Shown here: positions 34,269-42,031 of the stretch, piece after piece | Layout: each line of letters opens with the position of its first letter | How positions within the stretch are numbered: the stretch's first letter is position 1 | Origin: Nostoc sp. MS1 | GTDB lineage: Bacteria > Cyanobacteriota > Cyanobacteriia > Cyanobacteriales > Nostocaceae | Reading direction: 5' to 3' | Assembly: GCF_019976755.1 (NCBI RefSeq) | Contig: NZ_AP023441.1 | Coordinates: 372,001 to 436,000 of the forward strand | Length of the DNA stretch: 64,000 bases | Translations under genes and position numbers: made by a program | The notes under the pieces: model-generated | Seen by the model: the letters and a program-made list of their open reading frames with translations, nothing else | The model's database searches: none | What the model was told of the DNA's origin: nothing

Positions 34269-35579
34269 TTGCACCAAGATTCTGGATTAGTTCGCTACTT
34301 TTTTAAACTTGCATCTGTAAATGTAATTTCAAATTTAATGGTTCCGTTAGCTGGACTATTAGATGTGATGTTTTTAGGTCATTTAACCCAAATTCGCCAT
34401 TTAGCAGGTGTGGCACTAGCAACGATTCTATTCAATTACATTTACTGGACATTTGGTTTCTTGCGCATGGGTACAACTGGAATGGTTGCACAGGCAATAG
34501 GACGTAAAGATTACCAATCAGTTTTGTTGATTGGTTTACGACATGGAATCTTAGCATTGATATTAGGATTGGTTATTCTAGTGTTGCAGCAACCCTTACA
34601 AATTTTGGGATTTGCTATCTTGAATGCAACCCCTGAAGTTAAAGAATCAGGAATTAATTTCTATAATGCTTTAGTCTGGGGTGCGCCTGCCACGTTGATT
34701 AACTTTGTGTTGATTGGTTGGTTTTTAGGGCAAGCCAAAAGTAGTAAAATATTGTTGCTTTCAGCCGTTGGTAATTGTGCAAATGTATTACTTGATTATT
34801 TATTTATTGTTCAATGGGGATGGGAAAGTAGAGGAGCAGGTTTAGCAACAGCTATTAGTCAGTATTTGATGCTCATGGTGGGTGCTGTGCTATGTTCTCA
34901 AGAAATTTCATTTAAACAGTTATCTACTTTGACTGGAAAACTGTTTGAGCTATCGGCTTTTAAGTCGGCTTTAAGACTTAATGGGGAAATTATTATTCGG
35001 ACTTTTGTTTTAATCTCGACAATGGCAATGTTTACTAACTTCAGTTCAATGTTAGGAACGCAAATTTTGGCAGCTAATACTGTACTAATGCAAGTAGTGG
35101 GATTAGCAGCATATTTTATTGATGGCTTGGCATTTGCTACTGAAAGTTTGGCAGGAATTTATCAAAGTAATGCAAATAGTAATAGTTTGAAACAACTATT
35201 AAAAATTTCTTTAATTGGCAGTTTAATTATAGGGATAACTGTTGCTGTTGTCTTTATTTTAGCTCCAACATCACTATTAAAATTACTGACTAGCCATACA
35301 GAAGTTATTATTAATTTGCGTTCTTATATTCCTTGGTTACTACCCGTTTTAGGATTTGGTGCGATCGCTTATGCACTAGACGGTTATTTTTTAGGCTTGA
35401 CTCAGGGTCGTATCCTACGAGAATCTATGCTCATCGCCACAACCATTGGTTTTATTCCATCTGCAATGACAGCTTGGTATTTCCACAATAGTCATCTACT
35501 ATGGTTATCAATGGCTCTATTTATGGCAGCAAGAGCAATAACTTTAGCACTACACTTACCAGCAACATTAAATAAGTAA
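34269..35579 (+). CDS. MATE-family efflux transporter
   Basis: This 436-residue protein has 12 hydrophobic helices in two six-helix halves. The N-terminal family stretch FFKLASVNVISNLMVPLAGL is followed by DVMFLGHLTQIRHLAGVALA, then FGFLRMGTTGMVAQAIGRKD. The cyanobacterial/DinF branch fits best. It exports cationic compounds using a Na+ or H+ gradient in the inner membrane. The start is assigned to a TTG because no ATG lies between it and the family's usual N-terminus; no clear ribosome site is seen. It converges with the DUF922 gene (34-bp gap). Confidence 0.86.
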   Translation: MHQDSGLVRYFFKLASVNVISNLMVPLAGLLDVMFLGHLTQIRHLAGVALATILFNYIYWTFGFLRMGTTGMVAQAIGRKDYQSVLLIGLRHGILALILGLVILVLQQPLQILGFAILNATPEVKESGINFYNALVWGAPATLINFVLIGWFLGQAKSSKILLLSAVGNCANVLLDYLFIVQWGWESRGAGLATAISQYLMLMVGAVLCSQEISFKQLSTLTGKLFELSAFKSALRLNGEIIIRTFVLISTMAMFTNFSSMLGTQILAANTVLMQVVGLAAYFIDGLAFATESLAGIYQSNANSNSLKQLLKISLIGSLIIGITVAVVFILAPTSLLKLLTSHTEVIINLRSYIPWLLPVLGFGAIAYALDGYFLGLTQGRILRESMLIATTIGFIPSAMTAWYFHNSHLLWLSMALFMAARAITLALHLPATLNK

Positions 35580-35613
35580 TATCAAGTACGGATAATTCAC
35601 TCGGTTGAATTAT

Positions 35614-36606
35614 TTACGGAGAATCAAGACTAGTGTCAAGGTCAGTACCCTCATTACGACCATGATCACTGGCGGTATCGTAGTCATCGCTGGCTTGTTG
35701 GAGTTCTGCCAATGCAGCGTTAAACGTTGCTTCAGCTTCAGCTTCAGATTTACCAATAAGGGATTTAGCAACATCCTTAAGTTTATCCTGTGCTAATTTA
35801 ACGTGTTTTTCCTCATGAGCTTTGAGGACTTTCAAGGCACGTTCCCACTCTGCTTTAGCAGCTTTAGGAAGTTTTGCAGCATTTGGCCAAGTAGGCATGG
35901 TGACAGTAATTGTTACATCCACTGTTGCATCTGTAACATTGCCATTTTCGTCAGTTTTGACACTGTACTTAGGTTTCCATGTTGTTTCTCCAGCTTCTTC
36001 GCGTTGGCTAATTTGGTCAGCAGCTTCCTGCAAAGTTTTTGCGGTAATTGTATAAGTTTTATTTTCCCGTTTGAAATTAGTCTGAGTTTTTGGTTTAGCA
36101 GTATTTTTCTTACTTTGTCTCTGAATTGGGAAAGATTGACCAAATCCACTATTACTAACCTGTTGAATCTCATCGGTCAATTCATGGGCTGGTTTAGTTT
36201 GTAAAGATTCTTGTTTTAACAATGTATCTGGACGTTTTATAGCGATGTTGGACAAGTTGTGTCCGAAACGTGATGCAGTTTCTAGTCTTGTCTGCAACAA
36301 GTCATTCATCTTTGCTTGTAACAGATTCAATCTGTTGCTATCCTTTGATGTGAGGGTGCCGTACTTAGATTGGATCTCTAGTTTAGTTGCCTCAAATTTA
36401 TCTTGCTGAAACTCTTGATTCTCTATTTGTTTTTGTGTTTGGTCTAAGTTAGAGTAACTTTTCGGCTGAAGTGCCGTTGCTGATGAAAACTGGTTGATGG
36501 CTGATAATGGCGAGTATGAAGCCTGACTATTATAAGTTGATGAATTATTTAGCCCAGAACTGCAATTTAAAATTGCATGACTGCGGACACGCAACCTTTC
36601 GCTCAT
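35614..36606 (-). CDS. DUF922-like putative metallopeptidase with eCIS-type (DUF4157-like) linker
   Basis: This 330-residue protein has no signal peptide. Residues 1-110 are polar and Gln/Ser-rich with helical segments. Residues 113-165 contain RFGHNLSNIAIKRPD and later FGQSFPIQRQSKK, which resemble the RFGHDFSxIPxH and IQRQ signatures flanking DUF4157 in cyanobacterial contractile-injection cargo. Residues about 180-310 match DUF922: TYTITAKTLQEAADQI, a TTWKPKYSVK strand region, and RALKVLKAHEEKHVKLAQDK with the zinc motif HEEKH at 264-268. It may be a peptidase delivered by an eCIS particle. No injection-system structural genes are in the window, so this is inference. The DUF922 assignment itself is stronger. 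Confidence 0.68.
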   Translation of the reverse strand: MSERLRVRSHAILNCSSGLNNSSTYNSQASYSPLSAINQFSSATALQPKSYSNLDQTQKQIENQEFQQDKFEATKLEIQSKYGTLTSKDSNRLNLLQAKMNDLLQTRLETASRFGHNLSNIAIKRPDTLLKQESLQTKPAHELTDEIQQVSNSGFGQSFPIQRQSKKNTAKPKTQTNFKRENKTYTITAKTLQEAADQISQREEAGETTWKPKYSVKTDENGNVTDATVDVTITVTMPTWPNAAKLPKAAKAEWERALKVLKAHEEKHVKLAQDKLKDVAKSLIGKSEAEAEATFNAALAELQQASDDYDTASDHGRNEGTDLDTSLDSP

Positions 36607-36913
36607 ACATAACTCCAGCTAGGAAGCGGTGAGATATCTATAAAAATAATCTCATACTGGTTAATTCTAATCTAATAGACTTAAGTCGAAACTTTAGCCA
36701 TAAGATATCACAATCGAACAGATTGTGCCTTGGATTGAAGTGAGCAGTAGAAGTAGATATAAGGTAAATTCTGGTTGATCACTAACTAAAACTCTTATTG
36801 GGCAATGGTTACAGCTTTTAATCTAGTGAAACTGACACTACAAAGGATGAGAAACTTATGCCAAACTTCTGTAAACCATAAACTCAATAGCCTTGATAGG
36901 CTACGGCATTAAT

Positions 36914-38095
36914 ATGAAACAGATTCAATGGCGGGTACTTTGGACCCTGAATATTGGGATATTCTTAATTAATTTGCAAATTGCACAGGCATATAAGCAT
37001 AGAAAATCGTTTTCACAATCAGCAACAGAAGTAATTTCTGTAAATAACTCAAAAGAACTACCCCCTCGATTAGAACAACAACCTTTTTTAATTGCTGCAC
37101 CTGAGAACTTTAATCCTGGTTTACAAATACCACCACCATTACCAAAGCCATCACCAATTCCTATTACCCCATCAACTTCTTCTGAACCAGTTAAGCCATT
37201 TGCTGTTTTAGAAAGCATCGAAACTAACTTTCGTAATGATACAGATAACTTCGGTCAACATAATTTGTTCATCGAACCAACATTCCAGTTTCGTTTGCCT
37301 AATGGCAATAAAATACTGTTCAGTACAGGTTTCGACTTTTTTGAACAACGCAGTGTAGAGTCAATTAGCAATATTCCTTTAAAAATAGGTTGGCAAGGAA
37401 AAAATGGACAAACGACACTGCTAACAACAGCAGGAATTGATATCTTCAACCGTTTACCAACAGCTATAAATTTCAATGCTCAAGTTGAAACCCCAATTGT
37501 CCAGCCGCAAGTTTCTTCTTCAGGAAAATTAGTTTCAGGTTTAATACTATCAGTAAATTTAGATAAAGAACCATATAAATTTAATGCCCGAACTTTAGAC
37601 AACCAAATTAGTGCATGGCGCTTTGGCCCTAATTTATATTGGCAAATAGATGGTAGCACCAGTTTATTTTCATCATTGCGTTTAGGAAATTACAGCGATC
37701 GCAATTCTGAGATTCAGTCTTTTAGTAGGCTAGAACGCAAGTTTGGGCAATTTTCTGTAGCAGCTAACTTGTTCACCTGGAGTTACGATCGCAATGTAGA
37801 ACGCACAAGTGGCTATTTTTCCCCACCAGATTTTTTGGTATACAACGCAGAAGTAGCTTGGGAGGGAGATATTGCCAAGTTCTTGCGCTGTCGGCTATCG
37901 GCAAATTTGGGACAGCAAAGACTTAATGGAGAATTTGATAACGCTAATGCTTATCAAACTCGCTGTACAGTCAAAGTTTCACCTGAAATAGAAGCCGACC
38001 TTGGCTATAGCTATAGTAATGTACGCAATCAAGACACAGGAAGTAGTGCTTACGGTAGTAACTCTTTAACAGGACAGTTACGAGTCAAATTTTAA
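36914..38095 (+). CDS. Predicted outer-membrane beta-barrel protein of the DUF3131/GT2 locus
   Basis: The product has 393 residues from ATG at 36914; an upstream TTG at 36893 is possible but lies before the signal peptide. The signal region is LWTLNIGIFLINLQIAQA. Residues 59-84 are the Pro-rich segment LIAAPENFNP...PSPIPI, which is also present in the DUF3131 protein at 44880. The rest (about 100-393) shows alternating polar/hydrophobic strands (FIEPTFQFRLPNGNKILFST, FSVAANLFTWSYDR, EADLGYSYSNVRNQD) and ends in LRVKF, a C-terminal Phe typical of outer-membrane barrels. It could be the export pore for the polysaccharide made by the GT2 enzyme. The family is not recognised. Confidence 0.65.
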   Translation: MKQIQWRVLWTLNIGIFLINLQIAQAYKHRKSFSQSATEVISVNNSKELPPRLEQQPFLIAAPENFNPGLQIPPPLPKPSPIPITPSTSSEPVKPFAVLESIETNFRNDTDNFGQHNLFIEPTFQFRLPNGNKILFSTGFDFFEQRSVESISNIPLKIGWQGKNGQTTLLTTAGIDIFNRLPTAINFNAQVETPIVQPQVSSSGKLVSGLILSVNLDKEPYKFNARTLDNQISAWRFGPNLYWQIDGSTSLFSSLRLGNYSDRNSEIQSFSRLERKFGQFSVAANLFTWSYDRNVERTSGYFSPPDFLVYNAEVAWEGDIAKFLRCRLSANLGQQRLNGEFDNANAYQTRCTVKVSPEIEADLGYSYSNVRNQDTGSSAYGSNSLTGQLRVKF

Positions 38096-38190
38096 GTACT
38101 GTTGTCTGTTAGTTAGTTTTGAAAGTTGGGAAGAATAAATTTGTTGAGGGTTTCAAAGCAAGAGTGACTTCAAAATAAGGCTTCTACTGC

Positions 38191-39633
38191 ATGAGTTCTG
38201 ATTTTCAACCACCTCCAAAAAGCTTGTCTGTGCTAGCTTCTGTGGGAGGGGTGGTAACTGCAATAATTGCGATCGCCACTTTAAATTTTTGGTCTGAGAA
38301 AATTTCCCAAAATACCCAAATACCAACAATAGCTAAAACAGATTCTTCTACTACCAAGGTGGAAACCCAAGCCCAGAAGATAGCAAAACTTGATGCTCAG
38401 TCCGTAGTTTTACCAGGAAAAGTAATTCCTCTAGGTGAACTGACAATTAGTAAAGCACCTTATGTTGCGCCTGGAGTCGGAAAACTGAACGCAGTGGAGA
38501 TGGCGAGTGCGCGTCAGGCTTGGTTATATTTCCAACGTAACTGGAATGAAAAAACTGGCTTAGTCAATTCTGTTGATGGCTTTGCCTCTGTTACTATGTG
38601 GGATCAGGCAGCCGCGATCGCTGCTTTGGTAAGTGCTAGAGAGTTGAATATCATCTCAGAGGCAGACTTTGAAGCGAAGATGACTAAGATGTTACAGACT
38701 TTGGCATCTTTACCTTTATATAAAGGGGAACTACCCAACAAAGTTTACAACAGCAAAACCCTGATCCCTGTTAATTACGGGCAATTAGATAAACGAGAAG
38801 AGATTGGTTGGTCAGCCATTGATTTAGGACGCATGGCATTATGGCTGAAGATTGTCGAAGCCAAGTATCCCAAAATGCGATCGCCTGTGCAGAAGGTTTG
38901 GCAGCATTTGCAAGTCAAGCGCCTCAGCAAAAACGGACACATGTATGGTAGTGCTGTTGTTCAAGGTAAAGAACAATATAACCAAGAAGGGCGCTTGGGT
39001 TATGAGAATTATGCAGCCTACGGTTTGAAACTCTGGGGATTAGATGTTAAACAAGCCTTAGATTACAAGTCTAATACAGCCTTTGTCAATCTTTACGGTC
39101 AGGGAGTTCCCTATGACCGCCGCGACGCTAAAAATTCAGGTGCAAATAACTACGTCCTCAGTGAACCTTATATTCTTGATGGGATGGAAACAGGGTTTCA
39201 GGCATTACCTAAAGTTTATGCAGATAGGATTTTAGCTGCTCAACAAGCCCGTTATCAAGCAACAAAAGAATTAACTGCACTGACAGAAGACAATTTAGAC
39301 CGTGAGCCTTACTTCGTTTATAACAGCTTGTTTGTGAACGGCAAAGCTTGGGCAACAATTACCGATACTCAAGAACAGCATAATAATTTACGCTTCCTTA
39401 GTGCTAAAGCTGCGATCGGCTGGCACGTACTTTATAATACTGCTTACACTCGCCAGTTATTCGATTTTGTGCAAACTAACCTCAAGTCTCAAGACGGTTG
39501 GTACAACGGGTTTTATGAATCTCTGCGTCAGCCGAATAAGTCTCTGACCGCCAACAATAATGGTGTAATTTTAGAAAGCTTGCTGTACAAACAAGTCGGC
39601 AAACCGCTTACCGTTTGGGCAGGAGTTCGCTAG
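38191..39633 (+). CDS. DUF3131-domain protein, membrane-anchored
   Basis: This 480-residue protein has a helix at about 14-34 (VLASVGGVVTAIIAIATLNF) acting as uncleaved anchor, a polar linker to about 95, then one DUF3131 domain. Its conserved blocks are TMWDQAAAIAAL (Asp138), IGWSAIDLGRMALWL, YNQEGRLGYENYAAYG, SEPYILDGMETG, TEDNLDREPYFVYN and NGVILESLLYK. DUF3131 has an (alpha/alpha)-barrel-like pattern reminiscent of glucoamylase-type glycosidases, so it may cut or bind an extracellular glucan. Function is unproven. It lies 95 bp behind the predicted barrel and is followed by the accessory island that separates it from its paralogues at 42032 and 44880. Confidence 0.85.
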   Translation: MSSDFQPPPKSLSVLASVGGVVTAIIAIATLNFWSEKISQNTQIPTIAKTDSSTTKVETQAQKIAKLDAQSVVLPGKVIPLGELTISKAPYVAPGVGKLNAVEMASARQAWLYFQRNWNEKTGLVNSVDGFASVTMWDQAAAIAALVSARELNIISEADFEAKMTKMLQTLASLPLYKGELPNKVYNSKTLIPVNYGQLDKREEIGWSAIDLGRMALWLKIVEAKYPKMRSPVQKVWQHLQVKRLSKNGHMYGSAVVQGKEQYNQEGRLGYENYAAYGLKLWGLDVKQALDYKSNTAFVNLYGQGVPYDRRDAKNSGANNYVLSEPYILDGMETGFQALPKVYADRILAAQQARYQATKELTALTEDNLDREPYFVYNSLFVNGKAWATITDTQEQHNNLRFLSAKAAIGWHVLYNTAYTRQLFDFVQTNLKSQDGWYNGFYESLRQPNKSLTANNNGVILESLLYKQVGKPLTVWAGVR

Positions 39634-39671
39634 TACTTTTGAAATACTGACCAAGCGCGATCATTAGCTAC

Positions 39672-39872
39672 TTAAACCTTAACATCCAAGAGTTGACCTA
39701 GTTTGTGAGCTGCTTCATGTGAATTGAGAGGCGACCAAACAGAGTATGTTGCTCCATCTTTTAAGGTTGGCTCTTCTTCTCTGGCTAACTCCGCAATCAA
39801 AAACTGCATGACTTTCAATTTTTCTTTGCGAGGTAAGCTTTTTAGAGTTGAAAATAGGTCTATTGTCGTCAT
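39672..39872 (-). CDS. Small antitoxin-like protein
   Basis: The product has 66 residues from ATG at 39872, preferred over a start 37 codons upstream because the shorter form has the typical N-terminus MTTIDLFSTLKSLPRKEKL. The C-terminal part (LAREEEPTLKDGATYSVWSP then NSHEAAHKLGQLLD) is a pattern I know from abundant small cyanobacterial proteins often encoded near toxin-like genes. A pairing toxin is not adjacent on this strand. It is cytoplasmic. It lies 262 bp from the UPF0175/DUF3368 pair, within the same island. Confidence 0.55.
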   Translation of the reverse strand: MTTIDLFSTLKSLPRKEKLKVMQFLIAELAREEEPTLKDGATYSVWSPLNSHEAAHKLGQLLDVKV

Positions 39873-40133
39873 AAAACTAAGAAAAATGTGCAACTTCTCT
39901 ATTTTCTCATAGCCATTCGGTCTGATGATTTTCTGATTTGCAGGATCAAGAAGTTTGCGATCGCTATCACATATGAAATACAAGTATCCACAAGCACGAT
40001 CACTAAGTTGTAATTTTTAACGCAACGCTAACAATCACTAATTGACAAATGCAAATTATTTGACTCGGACAGCACAGACAGACATTTGTTGACTTAAAAG
40101 CGTAGAATAGTTATGTTAGCGAGGGTTTGAGCC

Positions 40134-40379
40134 ATGAGTGTTTTTGTCCCGGATGAAATTTTAACTGCAACCCGCATGACTGAGGCTGAAATGCGTCAAG
40201 AAATCGCTGTCATGCTCTTTCAAAAAGAGAAGCTTACTCTAGCTCAAGCCAGTCGATTTGCTCTAATGCACCGCGTTGCTTTTCAACATTTACTTGCAAG
40301 TCGTCACATTCCAGTACATTATGGTGTGGAAGATTTTGAGCAGGACATTAACAATCTACGAGAAATGGGCAGATTGTGA
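40134..40379 (+). CDS. UPF0175-family antitoxin
   Basis: This 81-residue protein has VFVPDEILTATRMTEAEMRQ, then ALFQKEKLTLAQASRFALM-like and HIPVHYGVEDFEQDI segments, the UPF0175 pattern (helix-turn-helix core around LTLAQASRFA). It would bind DNA as a repressor of its own operon and neutralise the adjacent PIN protein. Its TGA overlaps the GTG start of the next gene by 4 bp (GTGA), the normal translational coupling of type II toxin-antitoxin modules. Confidence 0.88.
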   Translation: MSVFVPDEILTATRMTEAEMRQEIAVMLFQKEKLTLAQASRFALMHRVAFQHLLASRHIPVHYGVEDFEQDINNLREMGRL

Positions 40380-40867
40380 TTATTGTCAGCGATACATCAC
40401 CCATCAATAATCTTGCCGCAATTAACCAGCTTCACCTCCTACATCAACTTTACGAAATAGTTCTTATTCCTGAAGCAGTTTATCGAGAACTAACTGATCC
40501 CAGTTTTCCCGTTGCAGGCGCAACCGAAGTACAAACCTTTGATTGGATTCAAACTCGTACTGTTAGCGATCGCATACTCATCGAAGCATTGTGCAACGAA
40601 CTTGATGTTGGGGAAGCCGAGGCGATCGCTTTAGCAGTTGAAATTCAAGCTGATCAAGTGTTAATTGATGAACGTCGTGGTCGGCTAGTAGCAGCTAGGT
40701 TCAATCTTCGATATACAGGAATCTTAGGAATCTTAGTAGAAGCAAAAAGTCAAGGTTTGATTGCTGAGGTAAAGCCTTTATTGGATGCTTTGATCAATCA
40801 AGCTGGGTTTTGGGTTGCAGAATCTTTATACAACAGCGTTTTGAGCCTTGTTGATGAAATTGACTAA
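40376..40867 (+). CDS. DUF3368/PIN-domain putative RNase toxin
   Basis: This 163-residue protein from GTG at 40376 (ATG is absent) has the PIN start IIVSDTSPINNLAAI with the first acid (Asp6), VGEAEAIALAVE with the second acidic cluster, and VLIDERRGRLVAAR with further acids. These are the metal-binding residues of PIN nucleases. PIN toxins of VapC type cleave RNA. It forms a module with the UPF0175 antitoxin upstream. It converges with the HEPN gene (77-bp gap). It lies among DUF3131 genes with no functional tie, so the module was probably inserted there. Confidence 0.88.
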   Translation: MIIVSDTSPINNLAAINQLHLLHQLYEIVLIPEAVYRELTDPSFPVAGATEVQTFDWIQTRTVSDRILIEALCNELDVGEAEAIALAVEIQADQVLIDERRGRLVAARFNLRYTGILGILVEAKSQGLIAEVKPLLDALINQAGFWVAESLYNSVLSLVDEID

Positions 40868-40944
40868 CCTTGATTTTTGGAACTAGGAACGAAACACAAC
40901 ATTTCATAGGATTGCTTGGGTTGAACAAAGTGAAACCCAAGCAA

Positions 40945-41763
40945 CTAACTATTTTCCTTAACAAATTTTTCAATAATGGATTTATGAACAAAGTTAGCAA
41001 CTGAGTTCAGCCGCTCTTTGCATTTATTCCAATAATCGAAAGTAATCTCCACACGATCACCTAAATTATATTTTGTCTGCTTGACCGCCTCTATATATAT
41101 ATCATTGACAACTCCATTATTATGAACCAATAAATTCCGCCTTGCTCTAATCTCAATTAGGGCAGCTAAATATACACCAGAATCCGCCAAATTAATATTA
41201 AATTTGGCTTTGTAATAATCCGATTGATCAGCCATTGATTTATAACTCAACTCATTTATTTCTCTACGAGCCATAAACTCAACTAGCTCACCCTTTTGTT
41301 GAAGTTCAAGTATTTTGTCGTAAGTTAACTGTTTTTTAGATTTAAGAGCCTCTGGTCTTTCAATCAGAACTGCTGCAAATGCGTCTGTTAGAAAAGCATC
41401 AAATAAAGCCACGAGGTAGATAAAAGCCATACCTACAAGGAGGCGTGGATATTCGCCAATCATCTCCCCCCTTTCTGTTATTACACTTACCAGGGCATCC
41501 AACTCTTCTTCAGATAATTCTATTGATATAGTTTTTTCATCAGATTTCTCATTTTCAACACTCTCACCTTGGCGGACTTTCCTAAGCTTCTCAGCAATCC
41601 GACCATGCTTTTGAGATGTTTCATTGATTGATCTCTGAGTATCTTCTATGAAAGCAGTCAACTCCCATGTTGACTTCCTGTAAGTATTCCATAACTTTGA
41701 TATGATTTCTGCAAGATTCATCATAAAGTTTCCAGTATGAGACCACCTAAAGGTATGCTTCAC
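40945..41763 (-). CDS. HEPN-like putative RNase, defence-type, unknown family
   Basis: This 272-residue protein may start at Met14 or Met15 (MMNLAEI) rather than at residue 1. The first 70 residues are polar and helical; a segment near 105-135 is hydrophobic (LLVGMAFIYLVALFDAFLTD). The key motif is R209-N-L-L-V-H214 in IEIRARRNLLVHNNGVVND, the Rx4-6H active site of HEPN ribonucleases, set in a C-terminal helical domain. Similar proteins occur in abortive-infection and toxin systems. No partner such as a nucleotidyltransferase lies beside it. It is transcribed divergently from the large DUF3131 gene. Confidence 0.6.
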   Translation of the reverse strand: MKHTFRWSHTGNFMMNLAEIISKLWNTYRKSTWELTAFIEDTQRSINETSQKHGRIAEKLRKVRQGESVENEKSDEKTISIELSEEELDALVSVITERGEMIGEYPRLLVGMAFIYLVALFDAFLTDAFAAVLIERPEALKSKKQLTYDKILELQQKGELVEFMARREINELSYKSMADQSDYYKAKFNINLADSGVYLAALIEIRARRNLLVHNNGVVNDIYIEAVKQTKYNLGDRVEITFDYWNKCKERLNSVANFVHKSIIEKFVKENS

Positions 41764-41885
41764 TTGCCGCTATCAGTTTTTCTCAATTTTATTTTTTACA
41801 CTCTAAAATATCAGACAAAATTATACCGTATAATTACTACTTTACTGGGAGATTATACAGAATAATTATGTATATTGATTTAGGG

Positions 41886-41919
41886 TTGTCTTGAATAGTT
41901 TATTACCGATTCAAGACAA
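41886..41919. promoter_or_regulatory. Perfect 11-bp inverted repeat in a divergent promoter region
   Basis: TTGTCTTGAAT and ATTCAAGACAA are separated by 12 bases in the spacer between the HEPN gene (minus) and the large DUF3131 gene (plus). Two half-sites about two helical turns apart would suit a dimeric regulator. It could alternatively be a leader hairpin. Confidence 0.5.
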
Positions 41920-42031
41920 ACTGTAAAAAAATTTCCGTGTAATTCACCCTGATGTTAAGAGTTTTTTCGGATATCATGCACTAGCATCACTCATCTGTGC
42001 GCGTGCAAAGGCTCTCTTAAATCTTTCTTTT

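Noticed and set aside
35803..36204. 133-residue plus-strand open frame opposite the DUF922 gene
   Set aside because: It is antisense to a gene with conserved HExxH and DUF922 blocks, and its Phe/Ser-rich composition is typical of a shadow frame.
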